In this document: piece by piece, positions 1 through 6,346 of the stretch
How the letters are laid out: the number at the start of each line of letters is the position of its first letter
How positions within the stretch are numbered: the stretch's first letter is position 1
Origin: Promethearchaeota archaeon
GTDB taxonomy: Archaea > Asgardarchaeota > Lokiarchaeia > Sigynarchaeales > SOKP01
Assembly (NCBI GenBank): GCA_019894655.1
Contig: JAGXNZ010000349.1
Span: 1-8,175, forward strand
Reading direction: 5' to 3'
Length of the DNA: 8,175 nucleotides
Program-made: the position numbers and the translations under genes
Notes under the pieces: generated by a model
The model's database searches: none
Seen by the model: only the letters and a program-made list of their open reading frames with translations
What the model was told of the DNA's origin: nothing

Positions 1-2
1 AA

Positions 3-179
3 TCTCTACCTGTCAAAAAGTTTGAAGCCATCTTTAGAACAGAGGTAAAACTTATAACATCATCAGCGTATATGCTCGTTTTAGGATCATCTCAAATTGC
101 AGTTATTTATTTCGTTTGTTTAGGACTACAATTTAAAAATAGTCATGTAAAAGTAATAAAATTTATGAGCAAATTTTAA
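3..179 (+). CDS. C-terminal end of an unidentified, possibly membrane protein (cut by the window edge)
   Basis: An open frame of 58 codons enters from the left edge and ends at TAA 177-179; the other two plus-strand frames close within the first 50 bases. In DNA this AT-rich, 58 codons without a stop is unlikely by chance, and base composition is less extreme here than just downstream. The reading contains a hydrophobic stretch at roughly residues 22-42 of the visible part (rich in V, L, I, F, A), followed by a basic tail with several lysines, which would suit a final membrane helix with a cytoplasmic end. I do not recognise the family, and no start codon needs to be inside the window. It could still be a chance open frame. 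Confidence 0.4.
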   Translation, partial: SLPVKKFEAIFRTEVKLITSSAYMLVLGSSQIAVIYFVCLGLQFKNSHVKVIKFMSKF

Positions 180-201
180 GGTTCTAAAATACTATATGAA
201 A

Positions 202-220
202 CATTTTTAACCTGTTTTTA
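202..220 (+). terminator. Possible T-tract terminator of the left-edge gene
   Basis: Two T5 runs (204-208 and 215-219) lie 25-40 bases after the stop at 177-179. Archaeal termination commonly uses T-rich tracts in the non-template strand. No GC stem is seen. The region is AT-rich anyway, so this is weak. Confidence 0.3.
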
Positions 221-600
221 AGTTAAAGTTATTATATTTTAATATAAAATTACAATTAATGTATGATTACGATTACGAAATGGTTTACAGTTTAACGTGA
301 AAGGCTTACTTTTAAAAATATTAACTTTTTAACAGAAATCTTATAAATTGTTTAATTACCACTTCTGTCTATTTATTAAATTATATATTTACGCAAATAA
401 TTAAATATAATTGCGCATTTATTTATATTAGATATAAGAAGTATTTGATTTTCTCATAACTGTTAAATTTTTAAGAATTTGGCTTAAAAGATAATAATAA
501 GAAAGAGACTGGCTGAATCAAATTAATTTTTGCTTACTTTCGGTAGAAAAAAGCTAAATTGTTAATTATAAAATGACTAATTTCTTTAGGTATAATTGGC

Positions 601-657
601 AATCAAATACTCTCAAGTTATTCTTTGTTAAAAAATGAAAAAAATAAGAGAGTGATT
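601..657. repeat. Interrupted inverted repeat upstream of the 421-aa gene
   Basis: Left arm: AATC (601-604), a 4-base gap, ACTCTC (609-614), a 3-base gap, TTATT (618-622). Right arm without gaps: AATAA, GAGAGT, GATT (643-657). The paired blocks are 4+6+5 bases, with both bulges in the left arm. The ACTCTC/GAGAGT block is one of the few G+C-containing matches in this region. The right arm abuts the TATA-like box at 656-665, so it could be an operator or a structured element. Function is inferred from position only. Confidence 0.4.
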
Positions 658-665
658 AAATATAA
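656..665 (+). promoter_or_regulatory. TATA-like box for the 421-aa gene
   Basis: TTAAATATAA centred near 660 would place an archaeal transcription start at about 687, eight bases before the ATG at 695. There is no Shine-Dalgarno match in the intervening bases, which fits a very short leader. An alternative TATA-like string at 565-572 would give a leader of about 100 bases. Confidence 0.4.
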
Positions 666-694
666 GGACAAAAATTATTGAAAAATTAATAACG

Positions 695-1960
695 ATGAAC
701 GAGATTTCTTCAACTATCCAAAATTTTTTTAAAACTCAATTCAAGATTTCTAAAAATTCTATTATCTCTGAGGAGTACCTATTAATTATAGGTCATTGTG
801 AAAAAGAGCTTATTTCAGTGGTTCAATCTTCAATAAATAAGAATTTTGAGAGGACTTGCATATCCGTATTGGTGTTTGAAACTCATTCATTAGCTGAAGA
901 ATTAAATATACAACAAGAATCGCATAATTATATAAATTTAATCGAAGAAAAATTGATTCGATCATTGAAAGGTGAGGTTAAAAACAAATTTTGCTATCCA
1001 TTTACAGAACTTTCTAAATTTCAATTAGAGGAAGCTCAAGGAAAAAGGAAAATATTTACGCTCGAAACAAGGATATTAAATGCTATAGTTGAGCAATTAT
1101 ATCATATAATTAACTTTTCAGATGAAATTATGAAATTTCCTTTTTCTATAATCCATAATGATGGAAAGTGGGAAGAATGGGAAAAAATTTATTTTCCTTA
1201 TATTGAACTAATTGAAAATAATATAATTAAGACCAATGTAAAGAACACAAAAGTATATCGTAATTATAATTTTGCATTAAAGAGTGATACTTTTCAAAGA
1301 GTAATAGATTTATTGATAATTACTACTAAAAAAACTAACTCAGAACTCGATAATCAAGTTACTGAAGAAATAAATCCCTATGATTATGAGATTACTTTTA
1401 TCTATTGTAATAGAACGTTTAATTCGTTTAAATACATGAGTTTATTAAAATTAGTGAATGAAATTAAGTCATTTTCAGAAAAATTCAAGAATGATAAAAA
1501 AAATAAGTGCCATAATATCAGATCACAATTAATTTTAATATCCCTATTTGGATATAACCCAGAAATTAAAGATTATTTGAGAAACCATTTGATTGGAGAA
1601 ACGGATTATATTATTCCTTTAATGACATTACCTCCTATCAATAATGAAGTATGGCATAATTTTATCGAAAATGAGGATTTAAAATCACAAAAACGAAATG
1701 ATTTGGAGAATATTATTAGAATAGGTAATAATAAGCAAACATCATCTTCATATAGAAATAATATGGTAAAATCCGCAAAAAGTGAATATGCCCAGCTAAT
1801 TGAAAAAGCTAAGATGGATAAATACGATAAAGATTTTTTAAGTAAGTGGCATAACATATTAAATGTTTCTAAATCAAAGGAAATTCTAAAATTCAATAAA
1901 GATAATGAGAAATTAGATAGCAATTTGAATATCGTAAAAAAGAAGGTATCTATTTCTTAA
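695..1960 (+). CDS. Hypothetical protein, 421 aa, family not recognised
   Basis: A clean open frame of 421 codons from ATG 695 to TAA 1958-1960. I do not recognise the family. The product looks soluble: no signal peptide and no convincing membrane helix. It is rich in N, K, E and I, as expected from AT-rich codons; one sampled stretch (1321-1380) has 17 G+C in 60 bases. Alternating hydrophobic strands appear near residues 27-33, 56-62, 203-210, 232-237 and 278-285, with mixed helical segments between, so an alpha/beta fold is likely. Four cysteines (35, 55, 100, 238) plus C272 are scattered and do not form a CxxC metal site. The last 80 residues are strongly charged and lysine-rich, ending in KKKVSIS, and may be a disordered or nucleic-acid-binding tail. 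It faces the dehydratase genes tail to tail and is unlikely to be co-regulated with them. The start is supported by the upstream TATA-like box. Confidence 0.75.
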   Translation: MNEISSTIQNFFKTQFKISKNSIISEEYLLIIGHCEKELISVVQSSINKNFERTCISVLVFETHSLAEELNIQQESHNYINLIEEKLIRSLKGEVKNKFCYPFTELSKFQLEEAQGKRKIFTLETRILNAIVEQLYHIINFSDEIMKFPFSIIHNDGKWEEWEKIYFPYIELIENNIIKTNVKNTKVYRNYNFALKSDTFQRVIDLLIITTKKTNSELDNQVTEEINPYDYEITFIYCNRTFNSFKYMSLLKLVNEIKSFSEKFKNDKKNKCHNIRSQLILISLFGYNPEIKDYLRNHLIGETDYIIPLMTLPPINNEVWHNFIENEDLKSQKRNDLENIIRIGNNKQTSSSYRNNMVKSAKSEYAQLIEKAKMDKYDKDFLSKWHNILNVSKSKEILKFNKDNEKLDSNLNIVKKKVSIS

Positions 1961-1981
1961 GGTATTATTCCATAATTATAG

Positions 1982-1991
1982 AAAAAAAAAA
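1982..1991 (-). terminator. T10 tract ending the dehydratase transcript
   Basis: Ten consecutive A on the plus strand, hence T10 on the minus strand, begin 11 bases after the TAA of the 452-aa subunit gene. A long T run just after a stop is the usual archaeal terminator. It lies in a 41-base spacer between convergent genes; the plus-strand gene has no matching T run in the same spacer. Confidence 0.6.
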
Positions 1992-2001
1992 TGATCAATA
2001 G

Positions 2002-3360
2002 TTAAGAATTTATTATTTCCATAAAGGCTGAAAGCCGAGTCTTAACCTGCTCCACATTTTCACCAATTTTATTGAATGTAATTGCTGTCATTGGTATTTC
2101 AAGTTCTCTTCTTACTTTCTCTCTTAACATCGTATAACAGTTTGAGATGGAATGGCACCCAAATAATTGAAAGAATATTATACCGTCTGCATTCAAATCT
2201 GATGCCATTCTCAAATAAGAATCTGTTAATTTGTCATTATCGCAACCTATTCCTGTTTCTGTAGCTCTCATGAGAAATCGAGCGTATTCTTCTGAAGGAT
2301 TCGTATGTGGTGCGGTAGGAATTTCCTCCAAGAATTTTAGCAATTCCCAATCAGCGTATAAAGTTCTCCCTCCTAACTCATAAAGAATCTCGTGCGTTTT
2401 AGGTTCCCATCCTCCAAACATTGGGGTCACAAAAATTCTTGGCATTTTTGATACATCCATACCAATTCCCTTTCTAATTCTCTCTCTCATCTCTTTTTCG
2501 AGCGATACGATATTGTCTCTATATCGAACCGCATTAGAGTTATAATCTTGAAAAGTGATACTTAAAAGTGCCATTATTTCGCTAAAAGTTGCGGGATTAC
2601 AAGGGTAAAAATCTGAAGTACTTATATCGTAAATAATGTTCTTATACGACTTTTTTACTTGATTTCCAATTTTAAAATGGGCTCTTAAATCATTATCTGA
2701 TACACTATTTCCTGTTAGCTTCTCGAACTCGGTTAAGGCGTTTGAAATATTATCGGTGAGTAAATCCAGAGCGTTTCCCAAATTTCTCGGAGGAATATCA
2801 ATCCAGATTTGTTTAGGTCCTTCATTAATAGATTTTAAAGCCTCTAAATATTTATTATAAGCACTACATCGAATGGTAACATTTAAACAAGCATCAACAT
2901 TTCGACCTTTGGAGACATGGCTGCCAACTAAACTTTTTAACCCATAGCAGAAGTCACTTGAAATTCCATTCTCAATTCCAAGGTCATACATTTCGTTGTA
3001 TTTTTCATTAATTGTTTCAATTACACCCTCAATAATATCGTCAACGATTTTACTAACTTCTTCTATGCCCAGATTTTTAATAAAACTCAGAAAATTTGAA
3101 ACTGCGTTCCACCCAAAAATACTAGATGCTGAGCCTAGATAATTAAGATACTGGCTTATTTCAAATTTGTGCATCCTTATTGGAAAAACTGGCACTGTGC
3201 CGGCAGCAAAAGCTAAATCCGAAAACGGCAAAGTAACTGCAACTAATTTTTCTTTTTCTCGAAATTTTTTCCGTTTAAGATAGTTACGTCCATTTAACAG
3301 ATTGTAAGCGATACGCAATACTGAACTAAAAGATACAATTTCATCGGCAATTAAACTCAT
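2002..3360 (-). CDS. 2-hydroxyacyl-CoA dehydratase / benzoyl-CoA reductase-type large subunit (HgdA/BcrB-like), 452 aa
   Basis: Probable Fe-S subunit of a radical 2-hydroxyacyl-CoA dehydratase, which takes one ATP-energised electron from the activator and removes water from a 2-hydroxyacyl-CoA. Family signs: the N-terminal LPFSDLAFAAGTVPVFPIRM region (44-63, the usual 'P.EL..AAG..P.R' segment); C138 in DFCYGLKSLVG; C165 in IRCSAYNKYLE; and ADGIIFFQLFGCHS (391-404) with C402. These three cysteines are the likely cluster ligands. Length fits the larger subunits (HgdA, BcrB). Oddities: the C138-C165 gap is 27 residues rather than about 32, the usual Cys-Pro is absent at C138, and there are extra cysteines at 158, 254, 373 and 408. 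About 45 residues before C138 look like an insertion. The C-terminus (VEQVKTRLSAFMEII) matches the family end. The ATG overlaps the upstream subunit's stop as ATGA, implying translational coupling. Substrate cannot be told. Confidence 0.85.
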   Translation of the reverse strand: MSLIADEIVSFSSVLRIAYNLLNGRNYLKRKKFREKEKLVAVTLPFSDLAFAAGTVPVFPIRMHKFEISQYLNYLGSASSIFGWNAVSNFLSFIKNLGIEEVSKIVDDIIEGVIETINEKYNEMYDLGIENGISSDFCYGLKSLVGSHVSKGRNVDACLNVTIRCSAYNKYLEALKSINEGPKQIWIDIPPRNLGNALDLLTDNISNALTEFEKLTGNSVSDNDLRAHFKIGNQVKKSYKNIIYDISTSDFYPCNPATFSEIMALLSITFQDYNSNAVRYRDNIVSLEKEMRERIRKGIGMDVSKMPRIFVTPMFGGWEPKTHEILYELGGRTLYADWELLKFLEEIPTAPHTNPSEEYARFLMRATETGIGCDNDKLTDSYLRMASDLNADGIIFFQLFGCHSISNCYTMLREKVRRELEIPMTAITFNKIGENVEQVKTRLSAFMEIINS

Positions 3361-4496
3361 TTCATCATCTCCAAATACGCTTCTATTCTTGTTAATAATT
3401 GACCACGATTAGCTCTGGAATAATCTCTTTCCAAATTTAGTACCTGGATTCCTTTTTCTTGTAAAGTATCTTTTAAGAACGAAGACATTAGCGAAATATG
3501 GTCGCAAAACTTTATTATATGATTGATGACGCCTAGTTTTCTGCCCTTATTTGCTGTGTAATTTTCAAAATATTTCTGTATAACTGATACTTTCAGTTTA
3601 AGAAAGTCAGGTACGCTATGGTCACCATTAACATTATTTTTAAACCTAAGAACTAATAAATCCAGAGGATCCTTCTCTATATCTATGAGATTACTCTCGA
3701 TAATTTGCGAATAGTAATGGTTCCCAATCCAGGTATCAAAAAAAACAATGTTACCTCCACCCTCCTCAATCAAATCGATCATATTGTCATTAATAAAGAT
3801 TGAGCAACCCGTAAGTAAAACATCTTTAGATGTATTAGAAACGGGTTGAGGTGTGTCTTTAAATTTTTGAATCAAATTAACTAAATCGTAAAGAAAATCT
3901 GGACCATACAACATCGCCTTATGAATTATTTTCAATTTTTCCGAGCCTAACATTTCCAGTTCATTGATTTCTAATAACTTTTTTTTGAAATTATTGAATT
4001 TTAAGATGCTGTTGCGTATATCCTCATCAGATATCTTTTTATCTACAATAGATTCAAGTTGATTTTTAAAATCTTGTAATTCGAGCTTAAAATATTTTAG
4101 GCTGTTATCGTTCATTGTATACGGTACATAAAAATTCAAGCGAGGAATGTTAAAGTATTTGGAAATAATTTCTGAAACACAAACATCTGATACGCAGTGA
4201 TTAGAAACTATAATGTAATCAACCAATTCTAAAAAGTTGTAATAGTTTGGTTTAATTGAAAATAATCCAATACAGGATTGTGCAAACGCACATGTGGAAG
4301 GTGGCAAAAAATCGTGACTTGCGTCCATTAGTTCGTCGTTCCCTCCAAAGATTAGCCTTAAGGGAAAAAGACCAGCGGCGTCAACCAACTCCTCGGGAAT
4401 ATTATCATGGGCTAAATAAGCAACAATTTTGATCCCATTCTGTTTTTTTTCTTTGAGGAAGAGAGAAAAGTCAGAGAGTAGACTAGAGTCATCCAT
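3357..4496 (-). CDS. 2-hydroxyacyl-CoA dehydratase / benzoyl-CoA reductase-type small subunit (HgdB/BcrC-like), 379 aa
   Basis: Second Fe-S subunit of the dehydratase heterodimer. Visible family signs in order: KIVAYLAHDNIPEELVDAAG with PLRLIFGG (23-52); C69 in PPSTCAFAQSCIG; C101 in SNHCVSDVC, 32 residues later as usual; C331 in IKFCDHISLM; and the diagnostic end LERDYSRANRGQLLTRIEAYLEMM (355-378), where family members carry E-x-D ... GQ-x-x-TR-x-x-A. C69, C101 and C331 are the likely [4Fe-4S] ligands; C75, C106 and C231 are additional. The length (379) equals that typical of HgdB-type subunits. It is the first gene of the tight pair and overlaps the 452-aa subunit by four bases (ATGA). A TATA-like box and a 10-bp palindrome lie upstream, so the pair may be transcribed separately from the activator 111 bases upstream. 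No Shine-Dalgarno is seen before the ATG. Confidence 0.9.
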   Translation of the reverse strand: MDDSSLLSDFSLFLKEKKQNGIKIVAYLAHDNIPEELVDAAGLFPLRLIFGGNDELMDASHDFLPPSTCAFAQSCIGLFSIKPNYYNFLELVDYIIVSNHCVSDVCVSEIISKYFNIPRLNFYVPYTMNDNSLKYFKLELQDFKNQLESIVDKKISDEDIRNSILKFNNFKKKLLEINELEMLGSEKLKIIHKAMLYGPDFLYDLVNLIQKFKDTPQPVSNTSKDVLLTGCSIFINDNMIDLIEEGGGNIVFFDTWIGNHYYSQIIESNLIDIEKDPLDLLVLRFKNNVNGDHSVPDFLKLKVSVIQKYFENYTANKGRKLGVINHIIKFCDHISLMSSFLKDTLQEKGIQVLNLERDYSRANRGQLLTRIEAYLEMMK

Positions 4497-4510
4497 AGTG
4501 ATAAGTTTAG

Positions 4511-4520
4511 CAGTTAACTG
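4511..4520. repeat. 10-bp palindrome CAGTTAACTG in the dehydratase leader
   Basis: CAGTTAACTG is a perfect palindrome about 15-25 bases before the ATG of the small subunit and immediately downstream of the transcription start predicted from the TATA box (about 4522). That is a common repressor position in archaea. Function is inferred only from placement. Confidence 0.35.
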
Positions 4521-4544
4521 TATTTATCAAAAAAAGATTACTAC

Positions 4545-4555
4545 TTTATAAAAGT
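4545..4555 (-). promoter_or_regulatory. TATA box of the dehydratase subunit pair
   Basis: On the minus strand this reads CTTTTATAAAG, preceded by the purine-containing GGTAAA that could serve as a TFB element. The box centre near 4548 predicts a start of transcription near 4522 and a leader of about 25 bases before the ATG at 4496. Confidence 0.5.
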
Positions 4556-4565
4556 TTACCGACTT

Positions 4566-4594
4566 AAAATATAGATAAAAATATTAAATTAAAA
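4566..4594 (-). terminator. Possible T-rich terminator of the activator gene
   Basis: On the minus strand, 14-42 bases after the activator stop, there is a T-rich stretch with runs of four and five T (T5 at 4581-4577). It lies just before the dehydratase TATA box, which is the order expected for two separate transcription units. Read-through is equally possible. Confidence 0.35.
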
Positions 4595-4607
4595 GTGTAT
4601 TTCTCAT

Positions 4608-5387
4608 CTATTGTGAGTTATTCGCTTCTGCGATTAAAGCAGCACCGATAGCTCCCGTTAATTGAGGAAATTCAGGCGTTTCGACTTCATAACCAAGTTC
4701 ATCCTCAAGATATTTTTTCACAGCGGGATTTTTAGCAACTCCACCACAGAAAACTAATTTGGGAGCCACTCCAATACGTTTAGACATTCCAGCAACTCTC
4801 CTCGCAATTGATCTATGAATTCCGCTGGCTATTTCTTCTTTCGAAGCTCCCCTCGCAAATAAACTAATGACTTCACTCTCAGCAAAGACCGTACATGTCG
4901 AGCTGATTGAAGCTGATTTATTAGATCTTAAAGCTAAATCTCCAAATTGGTCAATAGGAACCTCCAAAGCATGAGCCATAACTTCTAAGAAGCGTCCTGT
5001 CCCGGCTGCGCATTTGTCGTTCATTTGAAAGTCGACGACATTTCCCGTTTTCGTCGATATAACAATAGCTTTACTATCTTGTCCTCCAATATCTATGACG
5101 GAATGTACATCTGGGAAGAAGTATTGAGTTCCTTTAGCATGAGCAGTAATTTCCGTGACCCTATCATCAGCTATATCGATCGTGTTCCGCCCATAACCGG
5201 TACTCATAACGTATACGTCAGATTTTTTCAAATCGTTTTTCTCCAATAAGTCATCAAATAAATTATGACCTATCTTTTTAAAATCATAAGTGGAGCGTTC
5301 TGTACGATGATCTAGCATTTTGCTGTTACTAAGTAAAACTATTTTTGTGGCAAGAGAGCCAATATCAATTCCTATAAAAGTTTTCAA
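4608..5387 (-). CDS. 2-hydroxyacyl-CoA dehydratase activator (HgdC/BadF-type [4Fe-4S] ATPase), 259 aa
   Basis: ATP-dependent activator ('archerase') that drives one low-potential electron into the dehydratase. It has the acetate-kinase/Hsp70/actin ATPase fold: first phosphate loop GIDIGSLATK (6-15), second IDIGGQDSK (98-106), and the adenosine-site segment VFCGGVAKNPAV (212-223). C126 in NDKCAAGTGRF and C165 in SSTCTVFAESE are the two cysteines that, one pair per monomer, hold the single cluster across the homodimer; their spacing matches HgdC. The length (259) is that of stand-alone activators. A single short ATPase argues for a 2-hydroxyacyl-CoA dehydratase rather than a BcrAD-type benzoyl-CoA reductase, which uses two different ATPase subunits. 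The start is TTG at 5387: an in-frame TGA lies three codons upstream and the ATPase motif begins five residues later, so no alternative start fits. The gene is less AT-rich than its surroundings (27 G+C in 4741-4800). Confidence 0.95.
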   Translation of the reverse strand: MKTFIGIDIGSLATKIVLLSNSKMLDHRTERSTYDFKKIGHNLFDDLLEKNDLKKSDVYVMSTGYGRNTIDIADDRVTEITAHAKGTQYFFPDVHSVIDIGGQDSKAIVISTKTGNVVDFQMNDKCAAGTGRFLEVMAHALEVPIDQFGDLALRSNKSASISSTCTVFAESEVISLFARGASKEEIASGIHRSIARRVAGMSKRIGVAPKLVFCGGVAKNPAVKKYLEDELGYEVETPEFPQLTGAIGAALIAEANNSQ

Positions 5388-5412
5388 TTTTAATCAAATA
5401 GTATTTATTAAT

Positions 5413-5420
5413 TTTATAAA
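5413..5420 (-). promoter_or_regulatory. TATA box of the activator gene
   Basis: TTTATAAA centred at 5416.5 predicts a transcription start near 5390, only about three bases before the TTG start codon. The spacer from the upstream membrane-protein gene is 79 bases and holds a T-rich stretch (minus-strand T5 at 5436-5432) that may terminate that gene. Confidence 0.5.
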
Positions 5421-5466
5421 GGAATTGTTTTAAAAATTTTAATTTTTCGATAAACCAAATAATTTT

Positions 5467-6189
5467 TTAATCTAATAGAAGAATTGAAACTATTATAGTT
5501 AGACCAAAAGCGACTAGCATTTGAAGAACATTTTTCCATAATGATTCTCGAGAAATGAAACCTACAAAAATACCTAGAAGAACAATACATATAAAAACAA
5601 TTATAAAAGAAAGGATGAAAAAATTAAATGTTGCTTTTATGGTAAAAAAAAACGGAATTAATGGAATAATTCCACCTAAAAGCGGTGCAAATCCATTAAC
5701 TAAAGATACAACTATGCTTGCAAATCTTTCTGCCTTTTCTTGTAATGTCTTTGATTTCTTTCTACTTTTATTCGATTTTTTTAAATTTTGTATTGTTATT
5801 CGATTTTCATCATTAAAATTAACCGTTAACATTGCTTTCTCGATTTCTTTGTCTTTTAATAACTTATCATCAGCTTCTTTTTTTTCCTCTTCCTTCATTA
5901 TTACCATAGCCTTATCTAACTCTGATTTCAATCTCTTCTGTTCTGCTTTTTCAGATATGTATGAACCACTTAATCCCGACATTAACATTGAGATTGATGT
6001 TGCTAACCCAGTTAATAATACAATATGACTATCTACTGTTTGTTGTCCTTCTTTAAATATTAGGATAAAAAATCCTAATAAAATGCCTAAAATAGTTAAC
6101 ATTCCGTCGTAGAAGTTATTTACAAAATAACGACGGGCAATTGACAAAAATTCTGTAATTTCTGCGTATGTTCTAAGCTTTTCAATCAT
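5467..6189 (-). CDS. VIT/CCC1-like membrane protein, second of a tandem pair, 240 aa
   Basis: Probable divalent-metal (iron or manganese) transporter of the VIT1/CCC1 superfamily. Five membrane helices can be placed: about 27-45, 54-78, 153-182, 187-210 and 217-238. Helix 1 carries NFYDGMLTILGILLG with the conserved Asp (D28) and glycines; helix 2 ends in SGLSGSYISEKAEQ; helix 3 reads AERFASIVVSLVNG followed by a proline-rich PLIPFFF. Between helices 2 and 3 lies a hydrophilic, Lys/Glu-rich segment (about 79-152), the position of the cytoplasmic metal-binding domain in plant VIT1. The canonical GEYxSV motif of plant and bacterial VITs is absent, so this is a divergent, archaeal-type branch. 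It is clearly paralogous to the upstream 262-aa protein but has NG where that has DG at the start of helix 3. ATG 6189 is the only nearby start. Metal, direction and coupling ion are not determinable here. Confidence 0.75.
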   Translation of the reverse strand: MIEKLRTYAEITEFLSIARRYFVNNFYDGMLTILGILLGFFILIFKEGQQTVDSHIVLLTGLATSISMLMSGLSGSYISEKAEQKRLKSELDKAMVIMKEEEKKEADDKLLKDKEIEKAMLTVNFNDENRITIQNLKKSNKSRKKSKTLQEKAERFASIVVSLVNGFAPLLGGIIPLIPFFFTIKATFNFFILSFIIVFICIVLLGIFVGFISRESLWKNVLQMLVAFGLTIIVSILLLD

Positions 6190-6197
6190 TTTAAATT

Positions 6198-6233
6198 TTC
6201 TTGACTAAGATCTCGATACTTCTTGATGATCTT
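6198..6233. repeat. Direct and inverted repeats before the second VIT-like gene
   Basis: TTCTTGA occurs twice (6198-6204 and 6220-6226), 22 bases apart, about two helical turns. Interlaced with it is the inverted pair AAGATC (6207-6212) / GATCTT (6228-6233). The block lies 9-44 bases before the ATG at 6189, where a regulator could bind. A weak AT-rich TATA candidate is at 6231-6240. Confidence 0.35.
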
Positions 6234-6326
6234 TATTATTCTACATTGGTTTCTTCTAGAAATTATTTGAGATTCTATTCGCTCTTTATTCCCATTTGGT
6301 TATTATTACTTATATATGCAATGCTT

Positions 6327-6340
6327 GAAAAACAATAAAA
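6327..6340 (-). terminator. T-rich terminator of the first VIT-like gene
   Basis: On the minus strand TTTTATTGTTTTTC begins seven bases after the TAA of the 262-aa gene. It is followed by an alternating CATATATAAG (6318-6309), which could be a distal TATA box for the next gene with a leader of roughly 100 bases. Confidence 0.4.
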
Positions 6341-6346
6341 TCTATT

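Larger units (their letters stand above)
180..694. other. AT-rich intergenic region, no gene seen
   Basis: About 515 bases with frequent stops in all frames. I see no tRNA-like T-loop, no rRNA, no CRISPR-type regular repeats and no convincing small gene; the longest plus-strand ATG frames I checked are 13 codons (259-300) and 21 codons (573-638). It contains an AT-only hairpin (arms 232-238 and 241-247, 2-base loop), a possible T-tract terminator near its left end, and an inverted repeat (601-657) plus a TATA-like box at its right end. It probably acts as terminator and promoter space. Confidence 0.6.

Noticed and set aside
259..300. 13-codon frame (MYDYDYEMVYSLT)
   Set aside because: Too short, and the AT-rich string upstream is at the wrong distance for a leaderless start. 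The GATTAC doublet inside it is probably chance.
380..430. Imperfect inverted repeat around ACGCAAAT / AATTGCGC
   Set aside because: Only about six of eight core positions pair and the flanks match only through AT low complexity.
573..638. 21-codon frame (starts MTNFFRYNW)
   Set aside because: Short, its nearest TATA-like string is adjacent to the ATG rather than 27 bases upstream, and it overlaps the inverted repeat at 601-657.
1606..1923. 105-codon minus-strand open frame inside the 421-aa gene
   Set aside because: It lies wholly within a longer intact gene on the other strand, its composition is the Ser/Leu/Phe-rich pattern of an antisense frame, and it has no promoter of its own.
2082..2264. 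60-codon plus-strand open frame
   Set aside because: Antisense to the conserved C-terminal part of the large dehydratase subunit; no independent support. The same applies to the short plus-strand frames at 5025-5249, 6727-6912 and 6780-6974.
2002..4496. Double-cubane cluster protein instead of a heterodimeric dehydratase
   Set aside because: Double-cubane proteins are built from one kind of subunit; here two distinct, translationally coupled subunits with a stand-alone HgdC-type activator fit the dehydratase layout better.
5555..6028. 157-codon plus-strand open frame opposite the 240-aa VIT-like gene
   Set aside because: The protein is a low-complexity Phe/Ser/Asn antisense reading of membrane helices and a Lys/Glu loop; the minus-strand gene has clear family motifs.
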